NCBI GenBank assembly: GCA_949358305.1
Contig: CASHSZ010000053.1
Location: 124,001-188,000 of the forward strand
DNA length: 64,000 bases
Direction of reading: 5' to 3'
Source of the DNA: Strigamia acuminata
Taxonomy: Eukaryota > Arthropoda > Chilopoda > Geophilomorpha > Linotaeniidae
Below the pieces are notes generated by a model that ran no database searches, was not told the DNA's origin, and was given only the letters and a program-made list of their open reading frames with translations. A program made the translations under genes and the position numbers. Below are positions 50,601 through 59,524 of this stretch, piece by piece; position 1 is the first letter of the stretch, and each line of letters opens with the position of its first letter.

Positions 50601-53600
50601 AATGGCCGAAAACGTGAGAGCTGTGTTAAACGAGACCAAACTCCCGGATGCGTTGTGGGCCGAATTGGCTGTGACATTCGCCTACATTAAAAACCGCTCT
50701 CCACATTCTCGTTTAAACAATCAGGTTCCTTATATCCTGTGGCGACAGCGAGCCCTTTCATTGCGGCATCTACGACGAATAGGATCAAAATGTTGGGTGC
50801 ATTTTACCGCACCGGGACGCAAGAAGCTCCAAATGCGTGCCTGGGAGGGCTATGTTGTCGGATACGCAGTCGGAACGAGAGGATATCGCATTTGGAACCC
50901 ATTGGATGATAAAATTACCGAATCATGTCATGTCAGGATCGACGAAAGGATATCGTATCGCCGGTCTATTCGAAATGGCAACGGGAATCACCAATCTACG
51001 TTTGAATTCCCGGTTGAAAACGTTCAAAACTTCCCACAATCGACTGTATCGTTTGATGAAAACATCCAGTATCTTGACTGGCCAAAGGGATCGGACTCAG
51101 AGGATGAACACTCGTCGTCAGACGATGAGCCTGAGATGCCTCCGCTGGAAGAAAGTTCGAGCTCAGCCGCATCCGCTCAATTTATGACACCTGAGCGACA
51201 ACTTCTTGAGGCGTGTGCTTTGAGATTGCCAAGCTCCGATAGTAATCTGGGTGATGACACGGATCGTGACGTTGATGATATAGACGAAGTTTCCCTTGTG
51301 CCTATGTCTACCTATACTTCTCCTCATGTGTCACCTCAAACTTCACCGCAAACCTCGCCCCCGTTATCCCAACCGGGCTCTCCGAGCAGATTTGTGACTA
51401 CGCGAAGAACAATGGGTACTTCTGTTCTTCAACACACAATTCCAGTCTTTGGTGCAGGACCCATGTCTCCAGCTCCACTTCATGGTATCGAGGTATTACC
51501 AACCACTGCCAGACAGACAGCTTTTATGTGGAGATATATCGGAGGGGATTCGCCGTGTGCTGGTTGGAAACGTGAAGAGCATCTCAGAAAGGATCAGAGA
51601 CCCGGGAAAATTGACACCGACGTTTATTATTTCCCGGAACCGGATGTGCGACTGCGTTCCCGTAAAGACGTCGAAAAATATTGTCAGTTTAATCACATCG
51701 AGTACGATCCGGAGCTCTTCTTCTTTGGCAACATTGAATACACTTTGCCAACGATTCCTGGCCGACATGTGGCTCATCTCTGCCGAACCGAACCCGCATC
51801 TTTCGCCGAAATTCCGAAATTCGACGATGCTCCGAAATGGAGAGAAGCAATCGCAGAGGAACTCGGAACTTTTGAAGAGCGAGAGGTTTATGTTGAAGTA
51901 CCGAGGCCGCCAGACACGACGATCCTCGGGTGCAAGTGGATCTTCAAGTTGAAATCTGACGCCGCTGGCAAGATTACTCGTTACCGCGCCCGCCTTGTTG
52001 CTCAAGGCTTCCGACAAACTCTCGGCGTCGACTACGATGAGGTTTTCAGCCCCGTAGTGAACTTTGTGCTCATTCGGATGTTCTTTTGTTTGCTCGTCGT
52101 TCTCCGAGGTTGGAAAGACGCGCACCTCGACGTGAAGTGCGCTTACCTTTACGGTGAGCTCGAGCATAAGGTGTACATGCGCATCCCGGCTGGGGCAACC
52201 TGTACAAATCCGAACAACGTCTGGCTACTCATAAAATCCCTTTACGGTCTGCACCAGTCGGGAAGACAGTGGTTTGAAAAGCTCGACGAAACGCTTCGAT
52301 CTCTCGGATTCCGCAAACTTCCTGGCTGCAATTGCGTGTACATGTTTGGATCTTCGGCGCTAATGTTAGTCTACGTGGACGATATCGTTCTATTCTACGC
52401 AACTGACTCCGTTCTCGACCGTCTCATCACTCTGATTAGCACCAAGTTTCAGATTGTTAATCTGGGACCCATCACGAAACTACTCGGGGTTGAGTTCATT
52501 CGTGACGCTGGCAAAACATTCATCAGCCAGCGAACGTACATCGCAAAAATCATAAAGAAGTTCGGCACCGTTATTAATAACCTCGTCAAGGTTCCAGTCA
52601 CTCCGGGGACCATGCTCACAAAAGGACCGACAGAAAACCTAATCGATTTCCCATATCGATCCCTTATTGGATCTCTGTTATTTTTGGCCTCTCGAACTCG
52701 CCCCGACATCCTGTACTCGGTGATATTCCTTTCACAATTCAACACCTGTTATACGCAAGCTCACATCAAGGCTTTGTTTCAAGTGCTGCAGTACGTGTCT
52801 AACACAGCGGACTACTGCATTGAACTATCGGGATGTTCGACTGGACTTTTGTGGGCATACACCGACGCGTCGTGGGCATCGGACACCGCTACTTCACTCA
52901 GCTTCGGAGGATACATTTGTTATATCGGGAACACGCCAATTGGGTGGTCTTGCCGCAAGCAAACCACAGTCGCCTGTTCGACTATGGAGGCCGAATTTCT
53001 TGCCCTAGTCGACACGGTCAAGGAGCTTTATTGGCTGCATCATGTATACTCCGAATGTTCGATACTCGACCGCGTTCCACGACCCGTCATCTACTCCGAC
53101 GCACTTGCCGCTATCCAATTCACCGCGAATGACGTCGAGAACAGTAAGACGAAGCACATTCGCGTTAAGTTCCATTGGCTGCGGGAGTGGTATTCGGCGG
53201 GACGTTTCGAGCTCAGAAAAGTGCCCGGCGATCTTAACGTCGCCGATATATTTACAAAATGGCTCGGCTCGGAACGACTTCGATCACTCATCTCGCGAAT
53301 CTTCCGACTCTAAAATTATCGACATTCCTAATTTATTTGCCCGACATCGAGGATCATCGAGCTCCAGTGGGAATATTCGGGCTTCCGTAGAGTTCTTCAA
53401 TGACAGTACCCGGCTCGGTGATTCGAACTTTATTGTTTATATTTTCTCGTAACACACTGTAATTCCAGTACCCGTTCTGTATTTCCCCGAACCTATTTAC
53501 ATCGAAGGGGGGATTTGTTGGTCTACGGACCGTGTTTGTAGTCGATGTAAGACAGATTCGGCTTGTATTATCATTTTACCGGTGTATTTCTCAATTATTG

Positions 53601-55260
53601 CTTATTTACCGATCTTTTAAGTTGTTTATCATATTTTTGGTCATTTAGTCATTGTTTATGTATTTTAGCATGAGGCACCATGCATTTGTTAGTTTTGGAA
53701 GTTACTTTGACTATTTTCCTAATTTGCAATGTTGTATTGCGACACAAGGTGTCGCTACTCACTCTCTCTCGAATCCAAGATGGCGCTGCACACGGAGTTG
53801 CTTGCCCATCCTTTTTCCCAACCTGATTTGGACCACTATGTAAGATATTTTGTTTATATTAAATCATTTTATTATTTGTATATGCTATTTGCATCATTCC
53901 ACGGCATATAAGTGCTTGTGCACGGCCGTATCTTGCTCGAAACGTTTTCGGCGCGAGTATTCTGCGCGCGAGAATTTGCGAGCACTCTGCGAGTCGGGTT
54001 CCGACTCTGTTTTCGATTTTTCGCTCGTAATTCCGAGCTAATTTCCTCCTCCTCTGCTACAGATACAGCGTCGGCGAGAAAGTGAGTTCGAACTCGAACA
54101 CGCCGAACACGAGCCCTCGCCCGGGCACAGTCGCTGCACCGGGTCGCGGTCGCGGTCGCGGTCGCAGTCGCAGTCGCAGTCGCGGTCGCGGTCGCAGTCG
54201 CGGTCGCGGTCGCAGTCGAAGGAGTCGCGATCGAAGGAGTCACAGTCGAAGGAGTCGCGATCGAAGGAGTCGCAGTCGCAGTCGTGGTCGCAGTCGTGGT
54301 CGCAGTCGCGGTCATCTTCTTCGCGGCCGTTTTCGCAACCGTTCAAGGTAAGAAACGAAAAATCTCGTCCCGTATTGTCTCGTTTTTCTTTCTTTCTTTC
54401 TTTCTTTCTTTCTCGTATCCGTTCACAAATTCGCTCGTTTCAAATTTCAGACGTCCCTGTATCGCCACGATCGGAGTGGTGCCGCTGGCTCCAAGGCAAC
54501 CGGTTGCGACAGTATCTACTGTCTCGGGGTGGCCGACCCGCAGATCAAATGCTCCGAGTGTTTATGCTCGGTGCACGAAGAGTGCGTGGGGCGGCCGTGG
54601 ACCAAACGACTCGGCCGAAGCGAAGGTTTTGTCTGCAGCGGTTGTCGCGACGAACCCCTCTGCTCCAAACTGCGGTAGTTTTTTTTTTTTTTTTTTTTTT
54701 TTTTTTCGGTGTTGATCGTTTTTCGTTCGTCGAACTAATCCCGAATTTCTTTCGCAGGTGCTCCGTCTACACGACCAAAGAGGGCCTGGCCCGCAAAGAG
54801 CACGCTTGCTACCGGCACATCGCGAATGTCCTCCGAGGCGAGTCGGCGAGTTGGCGGATGAGCGCGTTTAAAGGGACCACCAGCGCGCGAGAAGACCTGG
54901 TGACGGACCAACACGAGGCGTTGATCAGAGACAAGGCGGTGGTACGGGTTAACGAATCGTTCGCTCGTTCGTTCGTTTGTTCGCTCGTTTAAATTTCCAT
55001 TCACGTTTCAGAGTCGATGGCTGGTTCGCAAGATCGAGGGTCTCTACGAAGCGGAGGTCGGTTTGCTTCCACCGAAAGGCATTCCCCGCATGCCGCCGGA
55101 TCGTCTCGCGACGATAGTGCCCAAGGTCCTGGTCCCGGAGTACATGGTCCGGTTGATCGCGGCAACGGAGGATATCGACCGGGACCACGCGGAGTTTCTA
55201 TTGGAATACTGTGACCGTCCGCCGTATGCACTCGACGACCGGAGCTTTGAGTCGGTGTGA
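44640..55260 (+). CDS. Multi-exon zinc-finger / RS / PHD-like gene, split by copia B
   Basis: Predicted exons: 44640-44860, 44927-45236, 45315-45569, 45659-45892 (or to 45905), ~45992-46047, 46108-46957 joined across the copia insertion to 54067-54347, then 54451-54674, 54758-54941 and 55012-55260. All have GT-AG borders, T-rich acceptors and matching phases, except the exon 4/5 join: there the GTGAAA donor gives the wrong phase, and the GTTTCG donor at 45906 would fit. The protein has an acidic Asn/Gly/Asp region and a coiled coil (MQAKINTLEVELEEL). It then has a possible C-x2-C site (CWLC), a C2H2 finger (CPLCDTQPDDLRQHLWTKH), octapeptide repeats, and an acidic part. After the insertion come an RS region, a PHD-like finger (CSEC, SVHEEC, VCSGC) and a C-terminal helical domain (MVRLIAATEDIDRDHAEFLL). 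A nuclear chromatin or RNA role is an inference. Family not recognised. The copia insertion ends the frame after 46983 in this haplotype. Confidence 0.65.
46272..46576 (+). repeat. 24-bp coding minisatellite (octapeptide AEQRAKSA)
   Basis: About 12-13 copies of a 24-bp unit (GCCGAGCAACGCGCCAAATC plus CGCC) lie inside the exon. In the coding frame they encode AEQRAKSA repeats, Ala/Glu/Lys-rich and probably helical. Because 24 is a multiple of 3, all six frames are open here, including a proline-rich one. The last copies diverge (AKPTTEQRAKST). A short AGC run encoding Ser follows at about 46639-46665. Confidence 0.9.
46958..47503 (+). repeat. 5' LTR of copia element B
   Basis: 546 bp, TGTTGG...GCTACA. 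The AATCCAAGATGGCGCTGCAC motif is at about 47213-47232. A TATAAG phrase (47349) lies downstream of it, and either could mark the transcription start region. Confidence 0.93.
47506..47524 (+). promoter_or_regulatory. Primer-binding site of copia B (initiator tRNA-Met)
   Basis: TGGTAGCAGAGGATGGTT starts two bases after the 5' LTR and is complementary to the 3' end of animal initiator tRNA-Met over about 18 bases. It is the same primer as used by element A. Confidence 0.88.
48403..53313 (+). CDS. Copia B gag-pol polyprotein
   Basis: About 1636 residues from the first ATG (48403); the open frame extends 12 bases further upstream without an ATG. Order: copia Gag (NYDSWQRSMRMLLKAEGLW to about residue 200), zinc knuckle CFNCQELGHYANKC, protease DCGATDHISH, integrase zinc site with HSRLGHLH and CNDC, integrase core with HMDVWGP, IRSDRGGEF and NGTAERINRT, acidic Ser/Pro spacer, RT with YVDDIVLF (about residue 1325), RNase H with YTDASWAS and STMEAEF, and a C-terminal VADIFTKWL tail. 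The order protease-integrase-RT-RNase H defines Ty1/copia. There is no stop or frameshift. Unlike element A, the Gag capsid part is present, so this or a relative could act as helper. Confidence 0.95.
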   Translation: MQKVSDPTSGRVPVLAVGNYDSWQRSMRMLLKAEGLWHHVTETEEVEYLKTASEKEKVKYQRKKDKALGLIYCFVSEAKKSALDNCDTPKQSWDKLAQIYAPSSRARQAAMRWDFLALRLGPNEEMADFIARVDYHASQLKSVGEPVSDVHHSYQYLHRLPPEYSQASFAIYHWPDDQFIPDKVSEQLLSEYMRLKSIHTNNSQSASAHTSNTGQSRRNQSRPPRDISTVRCFNCQELGHYANKCPHQKGDGQNRQAPAAQVQRSSRSKSRRSNKNASKPEDPKPRGSSRPRRDANFFVNCPQIIERPIAHFMQSNEWIIDCGATDHISHIRSWFSDFEQITPFDIELGQGKSKVTGRGNVRLQTSIDNCDCFVTLHNVLFAPNFEANLVSVSKIDRNKFHIDIYDGEVNVYQSDIRSSVLRAKEKAGLYYVDGLCVTPAIATTVSPTLQPASTTPVKMLVTSEVDFEPIPKPKKKSKTKTEHMTDFRIELPSLDVVNEIPTPTPTNPLSNLSPTQAQLPPSVPSHSDVIQSIPTSSIPKTSSPPKKETVAAAASRKDATGLWHSRLGHLHTKSMRLLATNDQVYGMEPAEVSKELACNDCRLAKSIRKSHKPDLNPISTKALDLLHMDVWGPSETTSIGGARFVFTIIDDATRYCWITPMAQKSQVFGIFKDFVTRIECVASTRVKAIRSDRGGEFMSNEFLDYLREKGIEGQRTNPNSPAMNGTAERINRTMAENVRAVLNETKLPDALWAELAVTFAYIKNRSPHSRLNNQVPYILWRQRALSLRHLRRIGSKCWVHFTAPGRKKLQMRAWEGYVVGYAVGTRGYRIWNPLDDKITESCHVRIDERISYRRSIRNGNGNHQSTFEFPVENVQNFPQSTVSFDENIQYLDWPKGSDSEDEHSSSDDEPEMPPLEESSSSAASAQFMTPERQLLEACALRLPSSDSNLGDDTDRDVDDIDEVSLVPMSTYTSPHVSPQTSPQTSPPLSQPGSPSRFVTTRRTMGTSVLQHTIPVFGAGPMSPAPLHGIEVLPTTARQTAFMWRYIGGDSPCAGWKREEHLRKDQRPGKIDTDVYYFPEPDVRLRSRKDVEKYCQFNHIEYDPELFFFGNIEYTLPTIPGRHVAHLCRTEPASFAEIPKFDDAPKWREAIAEELGTFEEREVYVEVPRPPDTTILGCKWIFKLKSDAAGKITRYRARLVAQGFRQTLGVDYDEVFSPVVNFVLIRMFFCLLVVLRGWKDAHLDVKCAYLYGELEHKVYMRIPAGATCTNPNNVWLLIKSLYGLHQSGRQWFEKLDETLRSLGFRKLPGCNCVYMFGSSALMLVYVDDIVLFYATDSVLDRLITLISTKFQIVNLGPITKLLGVEFIRDAGKTFISQRTYIAKIIKKFGTVINNLVKVPVTPGTMLTKGPTENLIDFPYRSLIGSLLFLASRTRPDILYSVIFLSQFNTCYTQAHIKALFQVLQYVSNTADYCIELSGCSTGLLWAYTDASWASDTATSLSFGGYICYIGNTPIGWSCRKQTTVACSTMEAEFLALVDTVKELYWLHHVYSECSILDRVPRPVIYSDALAAIQFTANDVENSKTKHIRVKFHWLREWYSAGRFELRKVPGDLNVADIFTKWLGSERLRSLISRIFRL
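53351..53424 (+). promoter_or_regulatory. Conserved 3' stem-loop of copia B
   Basis: Arms GGATCATCGAG (53351-53361) and CTCGGTGATTC (53414-53424) form an 11-bp stem with two G-U pairs. The loop region keeps AGTGGGAAT, TTCGGGCTTCCGTAG and CAGTACCCGG. It lies 38 bases after the pol stop and about 80 bases before the purine tract. Confidence 0.78.
53504..53513 (+). promoter_or_regulatory. Polypurine tract of copia B
   Basis: GAAGGGGGGA lies two bases before the TG of the 3' LTR, the expected place for the plus-strand primer. Confidence 0.8.
53516..54061 (+). repeat. 3' LTR of copia element B
   Basis: 546 bp, with no difference from the 5' LTR that I could find. It is followed by the second GATAC. 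Confidence 0.93.
54138..54312 (+). repeat. Coding hexamer repeats (RS/QS dipeptides)
   Basis: CGGTCG, CAGTCG and AAGGAGTCG units encode alternating Arg-Ser and Gln-Ser, with several SKES tetrapeptides in between. This is the RS region of the split gene. The minus-strand Asp-rich frames over it are by-products. Confidence 0.85.
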
Positions 55261-55580
55261 GCGAGCGAGCGACCGACCGACTTAGAACGACCGACCGACC
55301 GATTGACCGACCGACCGACCGACTTAGAATGACGCGAGCTGGACAGGCAGACAGCGAGCGAGCGAGGTGGACAACCGAACGCGCGAGCGACATCAACGAC
55401 GTCGTCCGCGACCTATTTATTTTTTTTTTTTTATTTATTTATTTATTTATTTATTTATTTTTTTTCTCCATTCGTTCATTCATTCGTTCACCCATTCATT
55501 TATTTATTTGTTTATGTATACATACATACATATACACATGTATATATATACATTTTGTTGTTGTGTTATCTGCTCTCTCG

Positions 55581-55586
55581 AATAAA
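55581..55586 (+). terminator. Candidate polyadenylation signal
   Basis: AATAAA about 320 bp after the stop codon of the zinc-finger/RS/PHD-like gene, downstream of an ATTT-rich 3' region (55425-55460). Placement only; no other evidence. Confidence 0.4.
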
Positions 55587-55693
55587 TCAGCGAGTAAACC
55601 ACACGCCTCGCCTCTCTCTCTCTCTTCATTTCTTCTCAAAAACGTTCAAATCAACCTACGAGGTTGAAACAAACAAAAAAGAAAGAAACCCGA

Positions 55694-55853
55694 AGTAAAG
55701 TAAAGTAAAGTAAAGTAAAGTAAAGTAAAGTAAAGTAAAGTAAAGTAAAGTAAAGTAAAGTAAAGTAAAGTAAAGTAAAGTAAAGTAAAGTAAAGTAAAG
55801 TAAAGTAAAGTAAAGTAAAGTAGAGTAGAGTAGAGTAGAGTAGAGTAGAGTAA
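55694..55853 (+). repeat. (AAAGT)n pentanucleotide microsatellite
   Basis: About 25 copies of AAAGT are followed by several AGAGT variants. It lies at the left edge of the first SINE copy. Confidence 0.95.
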
Positions 55854-57460
55854 AATAGAGCACTCGAACCGAAAGCGACGAAATTCCAGACGACCACGAA
55901 GACGCTTTATCTTCGGCCCCGGGTGGCCGAGCGGGCAGGGCGACCTGCCGCACGGAGCTGGTGACCGAAGGTTCGCGTCCCGCTCCCGCCGACTTTTCGT
56001 TTCACCGATCTTCTGGACAATCCTACTTCTATGATTTCTTACAAATGAGTACTTTACTTTATGAACGAATTCTCATGAATACTACTCTCCCGCAAGACCC
56101 GCGGGAGGGGGGGTCGAAGGTATCGGCCCTTCTTTATTTTATTTCATTTTATTTTATTCTATTTTTAATTTTATTTCCACCTACCTATCTACCCGTCTGT
56201 TTATTTATTTGTTTATTTATTTATTTATTTATTTATTTCTTTCTTTCTTTTTTCTTCCTTTCGTCTCTTTTCCTCTCGTTCGTTCGGCCAAAATGAAACG
56301 AATACTCGAATCGGAAGCGACGAAATTCTAGACGACCACGAGGACGCTTTATCTTCGGCCCCGGGTGGCCGAGCGAGTAGAGTGACCTACCGCACGGAGC
56401 TGGTGACCGAGAGTTCGAGTCCCGCTCTCCCGACTTTCCGTTTCTCCGAAATTATTCGGTAACATCTCTTTCTTTCTTCGTAATTACTCGTTATCGTACT
56501 AGTGGTTTATTAATACATTCTCATGGGCAATACTCTCCCGCAAGACCCGCGGGAGGGGGGGTCGAAGGTATCGGCCCTTCTTTATTTTTATTCAATTTAT
56601 TTATATTTATATTTATATTTATATTTATATTTTATTTTTTTTTTATTTAATTTCCACGTGTCTATCTATCTACCCATCTACCTATCTATTTATCTATCTA
56701 TTTATTTATTCGTTTATTCGTTCGTGTCTTTCTTCCGTTCATTCGACCAAAGTGAAGTAAATTGGAACCGACACGATTCTAGGCGACTACGAGGGCGTTT
56801 TATCTTCGGGCCCGGGTGGCCGAGTGGGCAGAGCTACCTGCCGCACGGAGACGTGGACCGAAGGTTCGAGTCCCGCTCCCGCCAACTTTTCGTTTCACCG
56901 ATGATACAAACGATTCTTTCTTTCTTCCATGATTTGAAACTTACGAATGATTGATGTGATGTGAATACTACCCTCCCGCAAGACCCGCGGGAGGGGGGGT
57001 CGAAGGTATCGGCCCTTCTTTATTTTATTTCACTTTATTTTCATTATTTTTTTTTTTCTATTTATTTTTTTTATTTCCACCCATTTATCTATTTATTCAT
57101 TTATTCATTCGCGTCTCTCTTTCGTTCATTTGGCCAAAGTGAAGTAGAATAGAGTACTCGAATTGGGGCCGACACAATTCCAAGCCACTACGAGGGCGGT
57201 TTATCTTCGGCCCCGAGTGGAAGAGCGGGTAGGGTGACCTGCCGCACGGAGACGTGGACCGAAAGTTCGAGTCCCGCTCCCGCCGACTTTTCATTTCACC
57301 GATGTTTTCTCAGAAACCCTTCTTCTATGATTGATTTGTTACAAATGAGTACTTTACTAACGCATTCTCATGAATACTACTCTCTCGCAAGACCCGCGGG
57401 AGGGGGGGTCGAAGGTATCGGCCCTTCTTTATTTTATTCGACCTCCCTCCTCTCGTTCTT
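55854..57460 (+). repeat. Four tRNA-derived SINE copies in a row
   Basis: The tRNA-like heads are at 55914-55990, 56356-56431, 56807-56883 and 57208-57284. Each has an A-box-like TGGCCGAGCGG (GTGGAAGAGCGG in the fourth), the phrase CCTGCCGCACGGAG, and a B-box-like GGTTCGAGTCC. The leader is GACGCTTTATCTTCGGCCC. About 100 bp after each head is a conserved tail: CTCCCGCAAGACCCGCGGGAG, a stem, then GGTCGAAGGTATCGGCCC and a T-rich stretch with ATTT or TATTT repeats. The A and B boxes suggest RNA polymerase III transcription. Head sequences differ by several bases, so the copies are not very young. Confidence 0.85.
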
Positions 57461-57893
57461 TTATTTTATTTCATTCCACTTTTTTATTTTATTTATTTTT
57501 TTTTTACTTATTTCTTTCCATTCTTCTCTCTTTTTATTCATTCATTCATTCATTCATTCATTCATTCATTCATTCATTTATTTGGTTCGTTTTGTTTTTA
57601 TAAATCCAGTCCGCGTCGTCAGGTGCCGCTCTACGGAGTTTGCGCCGCAGCAAAACAACACCCATTCCTACCTTTGACCCCGCTCGACGGCGTCATTCAA
57701 TCCGCACGCACCATCGTCGAAAAAGAAAGAAAAAGAAACGAGAAACGAGAAATAAACCAATAAAGAAAGACGAGCCGACCGACCAACTTTCCCGGTTCGT
57801 GTTTATTAATTTATTAATCAATTAATTGATTAATTGATTGGTTGGCTAAACGACCGTTTCGTCCGTTCGTTCGTTCGTTCGTTCGTTTAAGCC
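57461..57893. other. Intergenic, simple repeats before the piggyBac gene
   Basis: (ATTC)n at about 57537-57580, TTAAT/TGAT repetition at 57805-57842 and GTTC repeats at 57862-57886 immediately before the start codon. No gene seen. A stretch at 57605-57700 resembles coding sequence weakly, but I could not assign exons. Confidence 0.45.
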
Positions 57894-59479
57894 ATGACGG
57901 ACGGTTTCCCCAAAACGGACGCGGGCGCGCGCGTGTGGGTCGCCGCGACGACGTCGTACCGGCAGGACGTCGGTTTCGCCGGCGGGACGCCCGGCTACTG
58001 CGGTCGCTGCGTGCCGAGCAGCTCGGAGTTCGATTACTTCGAGGAGCTGTTCGGCGAGGCGGCCCGTTCATCGTGACCGCGACGAATCGAGCCATCCGGA
58101 GAGAGGCGAGAGAGGAGGAAATGGCGCGAGCGCAGGTGCCGAGAAAAAAACAACGGTGACGATCCGCGACACTCACGCTCACGCTCGTTTTCGTTTTCGT
58201 TCTAGGTGCTCGCCGCGTCGCGGCCACGGCCACGAGGTCCAAAGTCCAGACGAACGACGGCGACGACGACGACGACGACGACTGCTGCCGGTGGGAGCGT
58301 CGTGGCCGTTGCCGGTGGCAGCGGCACCCGACCCGGGGCGCGGTGCGCGGACCCGAGGGTGCGCCTCACCGCGGGCGACCGGAGGGCGGCCGACGCGACC
58401 GCTCGACGACAATTAGCCCCTCCTCCCCCTCCTCCTCCTCCTCCTCCTCCTCCTCCTCCTCCTCCTCGGCAGAGGGCACGTGGGCCGGTTCGACCCCTGG
58501 CGCTGGACGAGCTGTACGCGTACCTGGGCATTCTCGTGCTCACCGGTTACAACCGACAGCCCGAACTGCGCCACTACTGGCAGGGCGACAGGCCCGGCGA
58601 TCTCGGCGCGCCGGCCGTCCGACGAGCGATGACGCGCCAACGGTTCGAAGAGGTTTCGCGTTATCTCCACTACAGCACGCAGCCGTCGTACCAGCGGCTG
58701 CGCGTTGGCGGGTCGGCGGCCGGCTCCGACGGCGGCAGCACGACGGGAGAGAGGGCGGCGTTCTTGAAGGAACGCGAACGAGAGGACGGCACGACGAAAG
58801 TCCGTTTGTTCGCCGATCTGGTGAACAAGCGCTTTCGCGCGTGCCGCGAGCCCAGCCAAACTCTCTGCGTCGACGAATCGATGATCGCCTACCGGGGTCG
58901 ATCGGAGATGAAGGTGCGTGCGGGGGTCGCCCTCCGATCTCGTTTTTCTCTAACGTTCGTTCTTTCTTTCTTTCTTTCTTTCTTTAACGTTCTTCCCAGG
59001 TCCGTCAACCGGCCAAGCCCATCAAATGGGGCTTCGAGTTGTTCACACTATGCGACGCGGGCACCGCCTACGTGCTGAACGACGAGGCGCACATCGGCAA
59101 ACGCGCCAAAATGTTCTTCGACCCGGACGAGGAGCCGGAGCCAGAGTGAGTCACTTCGTCGTCGCTGTTTCTCTCCTTCGTTCTCACAATTCCTTCTTTT
59201 TCTTTTCTCTTTTTTTCGTTTCCAGGTACCCGGGCAGCATCATCGGACGCATCGTCGTCTATGTCGCCAGGCACTACCTCGGCAAAGGGCACACGATTGC
59301 GTGCGACAATCGATTCACGTCCGCCGTGCTGTTCGAGCACCTCTTTGCCCGCCACAACACAATGGCCGTCGGGACGCTGCGGTCCAACGCGGCCCAAATG
59401 CCGCCCGACCTCCCGGACCCCAAGCGGTACCGAGCCAACGCGAGAGGTAAACCGCCCGCTCGCTCTTCGCATCGTCGGC

Positions 59480-59524
<45 letters not shown>

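Larger units (their letters stand above)
46958..54061 (+). mobile_element. Copia element B, full-length, apparently intact and young
   Basis: A 7104-bp LTR element. Two LTRs of 546 bp (46958-47503 and 53516-54061) appear identical. The flanking GATAC direct repeats (46953-46957 and 54062-54066) are the target-site duplication. It has the primer-binding site, an 880-bp leader, one long gag-pol frame, the 3' stem-loop and the purine tract. Insertion is in the same orientation as the host gene and lies within a coding exon. Removing the element and one GATAC gives an uninterrupted exon frame, which confirms the insertion site. It has every part expected of an autonomous element. Confidence 0.96.

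Noticed and set aside
55914-57284. tRNA genes at the SINE heads
   Set aside because: A- and B-box-like motifs are present, but the ends do not pair as an acceptor stem, no convincing anticodon arm is seen, and each is followed by a conserved unrelated tail.
58179-58543. Gly- and Arg-rich minus-strand frames opposite piggyBac exon 2
   Set aside because: By-products of CCT and ACG runs. The plus strand carries the transposase core.
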